A stretch of 64,000 nucleotides of DNA from Clostridium sp. AM58-1XD (GCF_003464085.1 NZ_QSDR01000021.1:1-64000), one strand, 5' to 3'. Numbered from the stretch's first letter, positions 45,220 through 55,222 are shown. Notes: generated by a model from the letters alone, not told the origin. Program-made: numbers and translations.

Positions 45220-45288
45220 GCATATCCGCATAACAGATTCCGTTCCGATGCGGTGGCAAGTCACTGCATCTGTTATCGGCGGATATGC
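45220..45288. other. Long imperfect palindrome downstream of araD
   Basis: Outer arms GCATATCCGC/GCGGATATGC, then ATAACAGA/TCTGTTAT and inner GATGCGGTG/CACTGCATC around GCAAGT. The RNA would fold almost end to end. No T-run follows, so it is not a plain terminator; it may protect the ara mRNA 3' end. Confidence 0.6.
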
Positions 45289-45440
45289 TCTGTTCTAATC
45301 CTTTTGGTAACGCCTTTTGGATTGCGGATTGATCGCGAAGAGCAAGATGCTTTCTGAGGTTCTTTGACTGAGAGGGGAAACGAAAATAAAATTGTGACGT
45401 GCCAAAAAAGCGCGGAACTAAGGGATTTTAATTCCTTCAA

Positions 45441-45478
45441 AAAACGGCATAGTCGTGATTATCGGCTACGCCGTTTTT
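45441..45478 (+). terminator. Terminator downstream of the arabinose operon
   Basis: AAAACGGC pairs with GCCGTTTT, with an inner TAG/CTA and CG/CG, then T-run. About 235 bases after the araD stop. Confidence 0.75.
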
Positions 45479-45516
45479 AGGTTTTATAAAAGTTCAGCCG
45501 CACCGCTCCAGTCTAA

Positions 45517-45545
45517 TTGACAAATAAAATACCAGGCATTATGAT
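45517..45545 (+). promoter_or_regulatory. SigA promoter of the YesN/YesM pair
   Basis: TTGACA at 45517-45522, 17-base spacer, TATGAT at 45540-45545, 47 bases before the start codon. The best promoter match in the window. Confidence 0.75.
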
Positions 45546-45592
45546 AAATGACAGACACGTGAACGAGAAGACGGCACAGAGGGGTTGAGAAA

Positions 45593-46695
45593 ATGATAAA
45601 GGTATTTTTGGTTGAAGATGAGGCGATTATCAGACGGGGGATTAAGAATAATGTGGAATGGGAGAAAAACGGTTTTGAATTCGTCGGAGAGGCTGGCGAC
45701 GGTGAGTACGCCTATCCTCAGATTCTCAAAACAGAACCGGATATTCTGATTACTGACATTAAAATGCCTTTTATGGATGGTCTGGAACTGAGCAGGCTGG
45801 TAAAGAAAGCGCTGCCGGACACTAAGATTATTATTCTCAGCGGTTATAACGAATTCGACTATGCCAAAGAGGCGATTAAAATTGGGATCAGCGATTATCT
45901 TTTAAAGCCGATCACTTCCGCTAATCTGACGGAAGCACTGAAGAAAGCCGGAGAAGCCATCAAAGAGGAACGGGAAAAAACGAGACTCCTGGAACGGTAT
46001 TTTGCAAGCTATGAGAAATATAATGAATTTCTGGATAAAACAGACTATAGCGGTGTGAACAGAAAGCTGATTGAAGATTTTCTGAAGCTGGGATCCATTG
46101 ACGAGGAAGAAGACTTTGTAGAGGAGTATTTTGCGGCCGTAGGAGAGAATAACTATAAGTCGCTGCTTCTGAGGCAGTATATGACTATGGATATCTTTTT
46201 CTGCATACAGGAATTTCTAAAGACCATAAACGCCAAAACAGAAGGCCTGCCGGCAGAATTCAGCGATATTAAGTTTATCCCCAAGGCGGTGAGCGCAGTG
46301 GAGACAACTAAAGAGTATCTGAAGAATATGTTTCGCTACGCTCTTTCGGAAAGGGACAAGGTTTCCAATGACAGATACGGTTCTCTGATCGATGAAGCGA
46401 GGAAATACATAGCCGGTCATTTCAGCAGCAACGAGTTTTCCCTCAATATGATAGCTGCTCATATCGGCGTAAGCCCCAGTTATTTTTCATCCATCTTCAA
46501 GCAGGAAACGGGACAGTCCTCGTGGAGTATCTTACCAAGGTGAGAATTGACAAGGCGTGTGAGCTGCTGAAATGTACGACGCTGCGCACGTCGGAAATCG
46601 GCGAGCGGGTAGGATATAATGATCCTCATTATTTCAGCGCTACATTTAAGAAAATAACAGGTATGTCGCCGAAAGAATATAAGAACGGACTATAA
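45593..46695 (+). CDS. YesN-type AraC-family response regulator (frameshift)
   Basis: About 367 residues after repair. Receiver domain with acidic pocket EDEA and phospho-acceptor Asp in DILITDIKMPFMDGLE (about residue 55), Lys in LLKPITSANL. A C-terminal AraC double HTH follows: NEFSLNMIAAHIGVSPSYFS and, in the next frame, IGERVGYNDPHYFSATFKK. The break is at about 46518: CAGTCCTCGTG should be CAGTCCCTCGTG, giving QSLVEYLTKVRIDKACELL. Controls a nearby ABC operon; located directly before its kinase. Confidence 0.88.
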
Positions 46696-46786
46696 AACGA
46701 AATATATAAACGGAATATATTTACGGAATATATAAACTCATAGCTGTCGGGAACAGTTATAAGGAATAGAAGAGGCGGATAAAAGG

Positions 46787-48291
46787 ATGAAGGAAATAAA
46801 ACCTCGTATCGTTAAAATTTCTTTAAAGAGCAGGCTGAAACTTCTGCTTTTCCTCATTGCCATACCACTGACCTGCATGGTCCTTGGAATTCTTGTGATG
46901 ATTAATAATTATTCCAATTCGTATAACAGGATGATGGCGAATCTGAAGATAGCCAATGCGTACAATATGACTTTTAAACAGGATATGGAATATTCCATGT
47001 ACCGGGTTATGATCGGCCTGATCGATACGGACAAATTTAAGGACGGCGATATCGTAGAAGGAATGACGCAGTACGCCACTGTAGTGAAAAATCCATTTAA
47101 TATGATCGATAAGGCGCGGCGGGATTTGGGAGAAAAAATCGAACGTATACCAGGAAGCGATGAGGACATTAAAATCAAGGGGATTCTTTCCTGTATGGAT
47201 TCACTGGAGAAAGCCGTCGATCGCATGATCGACAATTCCAAGCGTGCCGGCACATACGATGAGAACAATTCCATATGGGAAAACGATATCCAGGGGCTCT
47301 GTTCCCTGATTCAGGAATACATTAACCAGTATATCTATTACGAGACGATCAATATGGAACGCCTGCAGCAGGAGCTGGAGACCCATACGCGCCAGATTGT
47401 GTATGGATTTATGGTGCTGCTTGTCGCAGTACTGCTTGTCGGCATATTCCTTTCAGCCATGATTACAAAGACAGTTACAAAGCCCATTAACAATCTGAAG
47501 ATGACGGCGGAACGTCTCGGGCAGGGGGATCTGCAAGCCAGGGCTGAACTGGGGGGGCTGGAAGAAATTAACGTCCTTGCGAGAACATTTAACAGAATGA
47601 GTTCCGAGATTGCCGCACTGATGGAAAAGACAAAAACAGAGCAGCAAAACCTCCGTGTGGCTGAATTTAAACTGCTTCAGGCACAGATTAATCCTCATTC
47701 CTCTATAATACGCTGGATTCGATCGTATGGATGGCGGAAGACGGGGACAATGAAAAGGTGGTGGAGATGACTTCGGATCTGAGTGGATTCTTCCGTACGG
47801 TTCTGTCCGGAGGAAGAGACTTTATTACGATCGCGGAGGAAGAAACCCATATTAGGAGTTATCTGAAGATACAGAAAATCAGATATGAGGATATTCTGGA
47901 ATATAACATGAACATCGAATCTGCGATTAAAGACCGTATGGTCCTGAAGATGATTCTGCAGCCCGTGGTGGAAAATGCCCTGTATCACGGAATCAAGAAT
48001 AAGCGGGGAGGCGGAACGATCACCATAAGGGGATATGAAGATAAGAGCGGGATAGTGTTTGAAGTGGAAGACAATGGAAAGGGCATGGATGAGGAAACGC
48101 TGAAAAAACTGCGGGACAAGATCAGGGGAGGGACTGAAATTAATGAAAAAGGGGGATTCGGCCTTTCCAACGTGGTTCAGAGAATTCATATGTACTACGG
48201 GGACAGCTCCGATATTATCATAGAATCAGAACAGAATGTAGGCACCTGCGTTAAAATTTATCTTGGCCATATGATACAGGAGGAATCGTAA
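46787..48291 (+). CDS. YesM-type sensor histidine kinase (frameshift)
   Basis: About 501 residues after repair. N-terminal membrane helix (about 16-36), extracytoplasmic sensor, second helix (about 204-226, VYGFMVLLVAVLLVGIFLSAM), HAMP domain (about 227-280, PINNLKMTAERLGQGDLQAR) and a His_kinase domain. At about 47698 the text reads QINPHSS; one extra T gives QINPHFLYNTLDSIVWMAED, restoring the phospho-acceptor His motif. ATPase motifs: LQPVVENALYHG and DNGKGMDEE. Partner of the preceding YesN; probably senses a sugar outside the cell. Confidence 0.9.
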
Positions 48292-48400
48292 AAAAACATA
48301 CTTTTATTATAAAAAAACACAATTTTTATCCATTTAATTATAAAAATGTACCATATACTGGAAGAAATTCAGTAAAAAAATACCCTTTTTTTAAAAAATG

Positions 48401-48434
48401 CTCTGTTTAAAAAAAACAGAGTTTTTTTTATAAT
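48401..48434 (+). terminator. Terminator between the kinase and the YtfQ-type gene, abutting a -10-like box
   Basis: CTCTGTTT, loop AAAA, AAACAGAG, then T8. TATAAT at 48429-48434 begins in the T-run, so a promoter for the binding-protein gene may start right at the terminator; no clear -35 is seen. Confidence 0.7.
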
Positions 48435-48482
48435 ATAGACATGAAGGATAGGAGATATCCAAATTAAAGGAGGAAAGTAAAT

Positions 48483-49571
48483 ATGAAGAAAAAAGTCGTA
48501 TCAGTGGTTTTGACAATGGCAATGGCAGGTTCCCTTGCAGCTTGCGGCGGCGGAGCAAAAGAAGAAACAACCAAAGCAGCTGAAGCAGCAGCTACAGAAG
48601 CTAAGGCAGAGACAGAAGCAGCTAAAACTGAGGAAACAGAAGCGGCAAAAGCTGATGAAGGCGGAGAAAAAGAACTGATTACAGTTGGTTATGCACAGGT
48701 TGGTGCAGAATCTGACTGGAGAACAGCTAATACAGAGTCCTTTAAGTCTACATTTACAGAAGAGAACGGCTATAAGCTGATCTTTGACGACGCTCAGCAG
48801 AAACAGGAAAATCAGATTAAGGCAATCCGTTCCTTTATTCAGCAGGACGTTGATTATATCGTAGTAGCTCCTGTAGTAGAAACAGGATGGGAAACAGTTC
48901 TGGAGGAAGCAAAAGAAGCTGGTATTCCTGTAATCCTTTCCGACCGTCAGATGCAGGTTTCTGATGATTCTCTCTATGAAGCATGGGTTGGTGGAAACTT
49001 CGTAAAAGAAGGCGAGACATGCGGCAATTGGTTAGCTGATTATCTTGAGGCTCAGGGACGCGGCGATGAAGAAATCAATATCGTTACGATCCAGGGTACA
49101 ATCGGTGCTTCCGCACAGGTTGGACGTACAGAAGGCGTTGGCAATATCGTAAAAGAGCATTCAAACTGGAAGATGCTTGACATGCAGAGTGGTGAGTTCA
49201 CACAGGCAAAGGGCCAGGAAGTTATGGAATCTTTCCTGAAGAGCTATCCGGACATCGATGTAGTAATCTGTGAGAATGACAATGAAGCATTTGGTGCTGT
49301 AGACGCAATCAAAGCTGCAGGTAAGACATGCGGACCAGACGGCGACATCATCGTTGTTGGTTTTGACTCCGTTAAAGCGGCATTTGAATCTATGATCGCA
49401 GGCGATATGAACGCAACATTTGAGTGTAACCCACTTCACGGACCACGTGTAGCTGAAATTATCCAGAAGCTTGAAAAAGGCGAAGAAGTTGAGAAGATTC
49501 AGTACGTAGACGAAGCTTACTTCGATACAAGCATGGACCTTGAAAGCATTCTGAAAGAAAGAGCATATTAA
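48483..49571 (+). CDS. YtfQ-type sugar-binding lipoprotein
   Basis: 362-residue extracellular receptor. Lipobox Cys21 (SLAACGG), long Ala/Glu/Lys/Thr linker (about 22-62), then VGYAQVGAESDWRTANTESF, which matches the YtfQ (galactofuranose) type, plus VICENDNEAFGAVDAI and AEIIQKLEKGEEV. RBS AAAGGAGG. Head of the YtfQ-R-T/YjfF-like operon under the YesMN pair. Furanose forms of galactose or arabinose are candidate ligands. Confidence 0.9.
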   Translation: MKKKVVSVVLTMAMAGSLAACGGGAKEETTKAAEAAATEAKAETEAAKTEETEAAKADEGGEKELITVGYAQVGAESDWRTANTESFKSTFTEENGYKLIFDDAQQKQENQIKAIRSFIQQDVDYIVVAPVVETGWETVLEEAKEAGIPVILSDRQMQVSDDSLYEAWVGGNFVKEGETCGNWLADYLEAQGRGDEEINIVTIQGTIGASAQVGRTEGVGNIVKEHSNWKMLDMQSGEFTQAKGQEVMESFLKSYPDIDVVICENDNEAFGAVDAIKAAGKTCGPDGDIIVVGFDSVKAAFESMIAGDMNATFECNPLHGPRVAEIIQKLEKGEEVEKIQYVDEAYFDTSMDLESILKERAY

Positions 49572-49606
49572 TTTAAGGCCCCTGAACGGTTGAACTAAAA
49601 ACATAA

Positions 49607-49651
49607 GGTGTGGAGCCGGAGGCTTTGGCTTCCGCTCCGCACCATTTTTTT
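49607..49651 (+). terminator. Terminator after the YtfQ-type gene
   Basis: GGTGTGGAGC pairs with GCTCCGCACC (one G-T), extended by GGA/TCC past a bulged C, then T7. Strong; downstream genes must be read through or have their own promoter. Confidence 0.8.
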
Positions 49652-49675
49652 ACTTTCCCGGAAAGAACTTGTTGC
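49652..49675 (+). repeat. Terminator-associated motif, copy 5
   Basis: ACTTTCCCGGAAAG then AACTTGTTGC, directly after the T-run; a perfect short palindrome in this copy (CTTTCC/GGAAAG). Confidence 0.65.
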
Positions 49676-49696
49676 TGTAAAGTACGAAAATAATTG

Positions 49697-49805
49697 ATTC
49701 CCTGGAAAGCAAAAAGCTCCGCTGTGGATGTACACTCCGCGCTAGGGAAGTATGACCGTTTTAACGGCCGAGCTTCGGCGTAAGAGTTCCGAAGGCGGAA
49801 CTATT
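49697..49805 (-). repeat. Dispersed intergenic repeat, copy B
   Basis: Inverted relative to copy A (39934-40066). Starts ATTCCCTGGAAAGCAAAAA, GCTCCGCTGTGGATG and ends with the hairpin AGAGTTCCGAAGGCGGAACT. The middle differs from copy A in length and sequence. Confidence 0.6.
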
Positions 49806-49900
49806 TATATCATAAGCTGGCAGTTTACGATATAAAACGACAGGCAAGAGGAGTATGGAAAATCTGGTTGTTTTTATTTTTAGAAGGAGGCAAAGCTTTT

Positions 49901-51418
49901 ATGGAACAAGGAGCAGTTCTTGAAATGAGAGGAATTTACAAAACATTCCCTGGAGTAAAGGCTCTGCAGAATGTGGATTTTACCTTAAAGAAAGGTGAGA
50001 TACATGCCCTGATGGGTGAGAATGGTGCCGGTAAGTCGACATTGATTAAAGTGCTTACTGGAGTCGAAGAATTCGAGACAGGAAAGATCACGATTGATGG
50101 AATCGACCGTCCCGTTATTAACCGAAGCCCTCAGGAAGCACAGCAGAGAGGAATCAGTACGGTATATCAGGAAGTAAACCTCTGTCCGAATCTTTCGGTA
50201 GCAGAGAATCTTTTTCTGGGAAGAGAACCGAGGAAAGGCGGTTTGATTGACTGGAAAACAATGAATAAGAGAGCAAGCGAGCTTTTAAAGAGCCTTGATA
50301 TAAATGCAGACGTAACGAAGACCATTGACAATTATTCTCTGGCTATTCAGCAGATGATAGCGATTGCACGTGCAGTGGATATGTCGGCGAAGGTACTCAT
50401 ACTGGATGAACCGACATCATCGCTGGATGACAACGAGGTTGAAAAGCTGTTCGTCCTGATGAGAAAGCTTAAAAAAGAAGGCGTTGGAATCATTTTTGTT
50501 ACCCATTTCCTGGAACAGGTTTACGCGGTCTGTGATGAAATCACTGTTTTGAGAAACGGACAGCTGGTAGGCCAGTACACGACAGCAGAGCTGCCCAGGC
50601 TCCAGCTGGTAGCTAAAATGATGGGTAAAGACTTTGATGACCTTGCTGCGATCAAACATAATTCGGACGGAGTCAAGAGCTATGATGAAAGCGATATCGT
50701 TATTAAGGCAGCGGGCCTTGGAAAGAAAGGATATATCAAGCCGTTCGATCTCGTTATACATAAGGGTGAAGTAATCGGACTTACAGGACTCCTTGGATCC
50801 GGCCGTTCTGAGACGGTGCGTGTAATCTACGGCGCAGAGAAGACGGATTCCGGAGAGCTTCGGGTGAAAGGCAAGAAGATGGCGGCAAAGCATCCGATTG
50901 ATTCCATGAATGAAGGAATGGCATACCTGCCGGAAGACCGTAAGAACGAGGGAATTATAGCAGACCTGTCCGTAAGGGAAAACCTTATTATCGCCCTTCA
51001 GGCAAAACAGGGGATGTTTAAGCTGCTGAGTAAAAAGCAGCAGGAAGAATATACAGATAAGTATATCGACATGCTGCAGATTAAGACGGCCAGCCGCGAG
51101 ACTCCGATCAAGTCGCTTTCGGGTGGAAACCAGCAGAAGGTAATTATCGGAAGATGGCTATTGACTAATCCTGATTTCCTGATTCTGGATGAGCCTACAC
51201 GAGGAATTGACGTAGGTACCAAGACAGAGATTCAGAAGCTGGTGGTGCAGCTCGCAGAGCAGGGAATGGCAGTCGTATTTATTTCTTCCGAAATTGAAGA
51301 AATGCTTCGTACCTGTGACCGCATGGTTGTTATGCGCGACGGCGCTAAGGTAGGAGAGCTTACCGGAAGCGAAATGAGCCAGTCAACCATCATGACTACA
51401 ATTGCAGGAGGGCAGTAA
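49901..51418 (+). CDS. Sugar ABC transporter ATPase, YtfR type
   Basis: 505-residue tandem-NBD ATPase, intact. First domain [17 protein letters not shown] and LILDEPTSSLDDNEV; second domain [40 protein letters not shown] and YLPEDRKNEG. Start ATG 49901 after AGAAGGAGGC; the in-frame ATG at 49868 lacks a ribosome site. Works with two different permeases downstream, as YtfR does with YtfT and YjfF. Confidence 0.92.
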   Translation: MEQGAVLEMRGIYKTFPGVKALQNVDFTLKKGEIHALMGENGAGKSTLIKVLTGVEEFETGKITIDGIDRPVINRSPQEAQQRGISTVYQEVNLCPNLSVAENLFLGREPRKGGLIDWKTMNKRASELLKSLDINADVTKTIDNYSLAIQQMIAIARAVDMSAKVLILDEPTSSLDDNEVEKLFVLMRKLKKEGVGIIFVTHFLEQVYAVCDEITVLRNGQLVGQYTTAELPRLQLVAKMMGKDFDDLAAIKHNSDGVKSYDESDIVIKAAGLGKKGYIKPFDLVIHKGEVIGLTGLLGSGRSETVRVIYGAEKTDSGELRVKGKKMAAKHPIDSMNEGMAYLPEDRKNEGIIADLSVRENLIIALQAKQGMFKLLSKKQQEEYTDKYIDMLQIKTASRETPIKSLSGGNQQKVIIGRWLLTNPDFLILDEPTRGIDVGTKTEIQKLVVQLAEQGMAVVFISSEIEEMLRTCDRMVVMRDGAKVGELTGSEMSQSTIMTTIAGGQ

Positions 51419-51420
51419 GT

Positions 51421-52482
51421 ATGAAAGACTTCAGTTTGAAAAAGTTAACATCGCAGAGATTGTTTCTGCCAATCTTCTGCCTGATATTAGTACTCCTGGT
51501 AAACGTTGTAACGACACCTGGCTTTTTTGCTATTTCTGTCAGGGACGGAGTGCTTTACGGATACATTATTGATATCGTGAACAGAGCTTCCGAACTGGTG
51601 ATTCTGGCCATCGGTATGACCTTGGTCGTATCTTCATCGGCAGGAACTGACATTTCCGTTGGCGCGATTATGGCAGTGAGCGCCGCCGTATGCTGCAACC
51701 TCCTTTCAGGCGGGGAAAGAGCTGCAACTGCTTATGCCAATCCTCTGATTCTTGGTTTCCTTGCAGCACTGGCCGTAGGCGTTGTAATCGGATGTTTCAA
51801 CGGATTGCTGGTATCCAAGCTGAATATTCAGCCAATGGTCGCCACATTGATTATGTTTACCGCAGGCCGAGGCATTGCACAGCTGGTTACGGACGGACAG
51901 ATCACATATGTGCGGGTGGAAAGCTACAAGATTCTTGGAAGCTTCCTTCCGGGCGTGCCGGTTCCCACTCCGTTTATCGTAGCGGCAGTAATGGTGGCCC
52001 TGACGGCGCTGCTTCTTAAGAAGACAGCTCTTGGAATGTATATCCAGTCTGTAGGTATCAATAAAAAGGCCTCCAGGCTCGTGGGTATCAAAGCGACACT
52101 GATTATTTTCCTTACATATGCGTTCTGCGGCCTGTGTTCTGGCCTGGCGGGAATGATTGCTTCCAGCCGTATCTATTCAGCAGACGCGAACAACATCGGG
52201 CTTAACATGGAACTGGATGCCATTCTTGCAGTTGCAATCGGAGGCAACTCTTTAGGCGGAGGTAAATTTTCTCTTGCAGGTTCTGTGATCGGCGCATATA
52301 CGATCCAGGCTCTTACGACGACGCTCTATGCTATGCACGTATCTTCCGACCAGGTGCCGGTATACAAGGCAATCGTGGTTGTCATCATCGTAACACTTCA
52401 GTCTCCTGGATTTGCAAAGTGGCGTAAGGCACTTGCCCAGAAGAAAGAATTGAAGCTTGCAGCTGGAAAGGAGGCCGCATGA
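51421..52482 (+). CDS. Sugar ABC transporter permease, YtfT type
   Basis: 353-residue permease, intact, 2 bases after the ATPase stop. RbsC-family features: AIGMTLVVSSSAGTDISVGA, NGLLVSKLNIQPMVATLIMF, and the late LNMELDAILAVAIGGNSLGGG. Ends in a basic tail. Its stop codon overlaps the start of the second permease. Confidence 0.92.
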   Translation: MKDFSLKKLTSQRLFLPIFCLILVLLVNVVTTPGFFAISVRDGVLYGYIIDIVNRASELVILAIGMTLVVSSSAGTDISVGAIMAVSAAVCCNLLSGGERAATAYANPLILGFLAALAVGVVIGCFNGLLVSKLNIQPMVATLIMFTAGRGIAQLVTDGQITYVRVESYKILGSFLPGVPVPTPFIVAAVMVALTALLLKKTALGMYIQSVGINKKASRLVGIKATLIIFLTYAFCGLCSGLAGMIASSRIYSADANNIGLNMELDAILAVAIGGNSLGGGKFSLAGSVIGAYTIQALTTTLYAMHVSSDQVPVYKAIVVVIIVTLQSPGFAKWRKALAQKKELKLAAGKEAA

Positions 52483-53494
52483 TGAAAAAGGGAAAACAGC
52501 TTAACCAGACCAGCTTCCTTCTTATGATAACAATCGTATTATTCTTCGTGATGTATGCCCTCGGATGTATCCTGTTTAAAGAACAGGGATTTGCAAAAAC
52601 ACAGAACTTTTTGAATCTGTTTATCTCCAACGCTGGACTGATCGTAATTGGTATCGGTATGACGATCGTAATGATTACGGGAGGAATTGATATCAGCGTC
52701 GGATCTTTCGTAGCTATGGCATGTATGATGCTCGCATGGATGATGGAACGGGCACATGTAGGCGCTGTTCCGGCGGTAATTATCGTTCTGATTACCGGTA
52801 TCATATTTGGACTTGTCCAGGGCTTTCTCGTCGCATATATGGATATTCAGCCGTTTATTGTCACGCTGGCAGGAATGTTCTTTGCGAGAGGTATGACGGC
52901 TATTATTTCCAAGGATATGATCAGCATCACCAATGAAACGTTTATGGCGTGGGCGAAGGTTAAAATTTACCTTCCATTCGGCGGGTATGTCAACCGGAAA
53001 GGCGTTATGATCTATCCTTACATTTATCCTACTGTTATTATTGCGCTTGTGCTTCTTGTACTGGCATTTATCATGCTCAAATATACGAAATTCGGCCGCA
53101 GCATTTATGCGATCGGCGGCAGCCAGCAGTCAGCCTCATGCTGGGCCTGAATGTGCGTCAGGTGAAATTAAAAGCCTACGTGCTCGACGGCTTCCTCTGC
53201 GGCGTCGGCGGAATCCTGTTCTGCCTGAATACTCTTGGAGGATTTGTTGAACAGGCAAAAGGTTTTGAGATGGACGCCATCGCCTCTTCCGTTATCGGCG
53301 GAACATTGCTGACAGGAGGTGTGGGTAACGTATTCGGCACGCTGTTCGGCGTTCTGATCAAGGCAACGATTGAAGCGTTTATTACCTTCCAGGGCACGCT
53401 TTCTTCCTGGTGGACACGTATTACAATTGCAGGACTTCTGTGCTTCTTCATCGTGCTTCAGTCTGTGCTCGCCATGATGAAAAAGAAAAAATAG
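52482..53494 (+). CDS. Sugar ABC transporter permease, YjfF type (frameshift)
   Basis: About 337 residues after repair. Hallmarks: VIGIGMTIVMITGGIDISVG, MDIQPFIVTLAGMFFARGM, FEMDAIASSVIGGTLLTGG and GTLSSWWTRI, typical of YjfF. The frame is lost at about 53134: CAGCCTCATG should be CAGCCCTCATG, giving SALMLGLNVRQVKLKAYVLD. ATG 52482 (or 52479) follows GGAAAGGAGG. Having two distinct permeases in one operon is characteristic of the YtfQRT-YjfF system. Confidence 0.9.
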
Positions 53495-53519
53495 GGATTG
53501 ATGAGAGAGAGGAAATAAT

Positions 53520-55002
53520 ATGAATACAATAAATATTCCAAATATAAAGCTGGGAATTGTAGCAGTCAGCCGTGACTGCTTCCCGGAAAGCCTGTCGGTA
53601 AACAGAAGAAAGGCTCTAGTTGAAGCTTATGCAGCTAAATATGACGAGAATAATATCTATGAATGTCCGGTTTGTATCGTGGAGAGTGAAATCCACATGG
53701 TTCAGGCTCTGGAGGATGTTAAAAAAGCCGGCTGCAATGCTCTGGCCGTTTATCTTGGCAACTTCGGCCCGGAAATTTCAGAAACGCTTCTGGCAAAGCA
53801 CTTTGACGGTCCGGTGATGTTTATTGCAGCTGCAGAGGAAAGCGGGGATAACCTGATTCAGGGCAGAGGCGATGCGTACTGCGGTATGCTGAACGCAAGC
53901 TATAACTTAAAGCTGCGCAATATCAAAGCGTATATTCCGGAATACCCGGTAGGAACTGCGGAAGAATGTGCCGACATGATCGAGGAATTCCTTCCGGTTG
54001 CAAGGGCGCTGGTGGGACTTTCCGACTTAAAGATTATCAGCTTCGGGCCGAGACCGTTAAATTTCCTGGCCTGCAACGCGCCGATCAAACAGCTTTACAA
54101 CATGGGCGTTGAGATTGAGGAAAACTCAGAACTGGATTTATTCGAAGCGTTTAACAGACACGACGGCGATCCCAGGATTGCGACGTGGTAAAAGATATGG
54201 AAGCGGAACTTGGCAAAGGCAATATGAAGCCGGAGATCCTTCCGAAACTGGCTCAGTACGAGCTGACTCTTCTGGACTGGATTGAAGCTCACAGGGGCTA
54301 CCGGAAATACGTTGCCATTGCAGGAAAATGCTGGCCTGCATTCCAGACACAGTTTGGCTTCGTTCCATGTTATGTGAACAGCCGCCTGGCCGGAAGAGGA
54401 ATTCCGGTGTCATGCGAGGTGGATATTTACGGTGCTCTCAGTGAGTTTATCGGAACGTGCATAAGCCAGGATGCCGTTACTCTTCTGGATATTAACAACA
54501 GCGTTCCGGCAGACATGTATGAAGAAGAGATAAAAGGAAAATTTGACTATACACATAAGGATACGTTTATGGGATTCCACTGCGGAAATACATGTTCACG
54601 TAGCTTGCGGCATGTTCTATGAAATATCAGATGATTATGGCCAGAACGCTTCCGGAGGAAGTCACACAGGGAACACTGGAAGGCGATATCGCCCCAGGCG
54701 ATATTACATTCTTCCGCATCCAGAGCACGGCAGACAACCATCTGAGAGCATATGTGGCTCAGGGAGAGGTGCTTCCTGTAGCGACACGTTCTTTTGGCTC
54801 GATTGGTATTTTCGCAATTCCGGAAATGGGAAGATTTTACCGCCATGTACTGATTGAGAAGAACTACCCTCATCATGGCGCAGTTGCCTTCGGCCATTAC
54901 GGAAAGGCGCTGTACGAAGTGTTCAAGTATCTGGACGTTGAAGATATCGGGTTCAACCAGCCTCAGGGCATGATGTATCCGACGGAGAATCCGTTTGCAT
55001 AA
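53520..55002 (+). CDS. L-fucose/L-arabinose isomerase-like protein (two frameshifts)
   Basis: About 494 residues after repair. The N-terminal half (KLGIVAVSRDCFPESLSVNR, LAVYLGNFGPEISETLL) and C-terminal half (GTLEGDIAPGDITFFRIQST, GFHCGNTC, FYRHVLIEKNYPHHGAV) are those of the COG2407 FucI/AraA-like family, with metal-binding Glu/Asp and His in the second half. Break 1 is near 54185 (GCGACGTGG should be GCGACGGTGG, giving ATVVKDMEAEL); break 2 near 54602 (CGTAGC should be CGTAAGC, giving CSRKLAACSMKYQMIM). Follows the YjfF gene by 25 bases, so it probably isomerises the imported sugar. Confidence 0.87.
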
Positions 55003-55090
55003 ATGGATTGCCATTTGAAATAAATGAGCTATATGATAAAGTTATATACGGATTTACATGGATAAGTTGTATAGAAAGATTACATAGAAA

Positions 55091-55132
55091 AGCAGCCGTA
55101 CCGGCAGAAAATTATCGGTACGGCTGCTTTTT
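55091..55132 (+). terminator. Terminator of the YtfQ-type operon
   Basis: AGCAGCCGTACCG (55091-55103) and CGGTACGGCTGCT (55116-55128), a perfect 13-bp stem, then T-run. Confidence 0.88.
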
Positions 55133-55152
55133 ACTTTCCAGAAAGGACTTTA
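55133..55152 (+). repeat. Terminator-associated motif, copy 6
   Basis: ACTTTCCAGAAAG then GACTTTACTC, right after a T-run; one G shorter than consensus, possibly another lost base. Confidence 0.5.
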
Positions 55153-55222
55153 CTCTTATATCCGGCAACGTATCTGTCAGGTAACTGTGTCCAGGCGCTT
55201 GTGCCTGTAAATAAAAAATACT

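Larger units (their letters stand above)
45206..45592. other. Intergenic region between araD and the YesN gene
   Basis: 386 bases with no gene. Holds a 69-base imperfect palindrome (45220-45288), a terminator (45441-45478) and a good promoter (45517-45545). Confidence 0.65.
49572..49900. other. Intergenic region between YtfQ-type and YtfR-type genes
   Basis: 328 bases without a gene inside an ABC operon. Contains terminator 49607-49651, motif copy 5 (49652-49675), dispersed repeat B (49697-49805) and a hairpin-like TATATCATAA/TTACGATATA pair (49807-49834). Confidence 0.65.
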
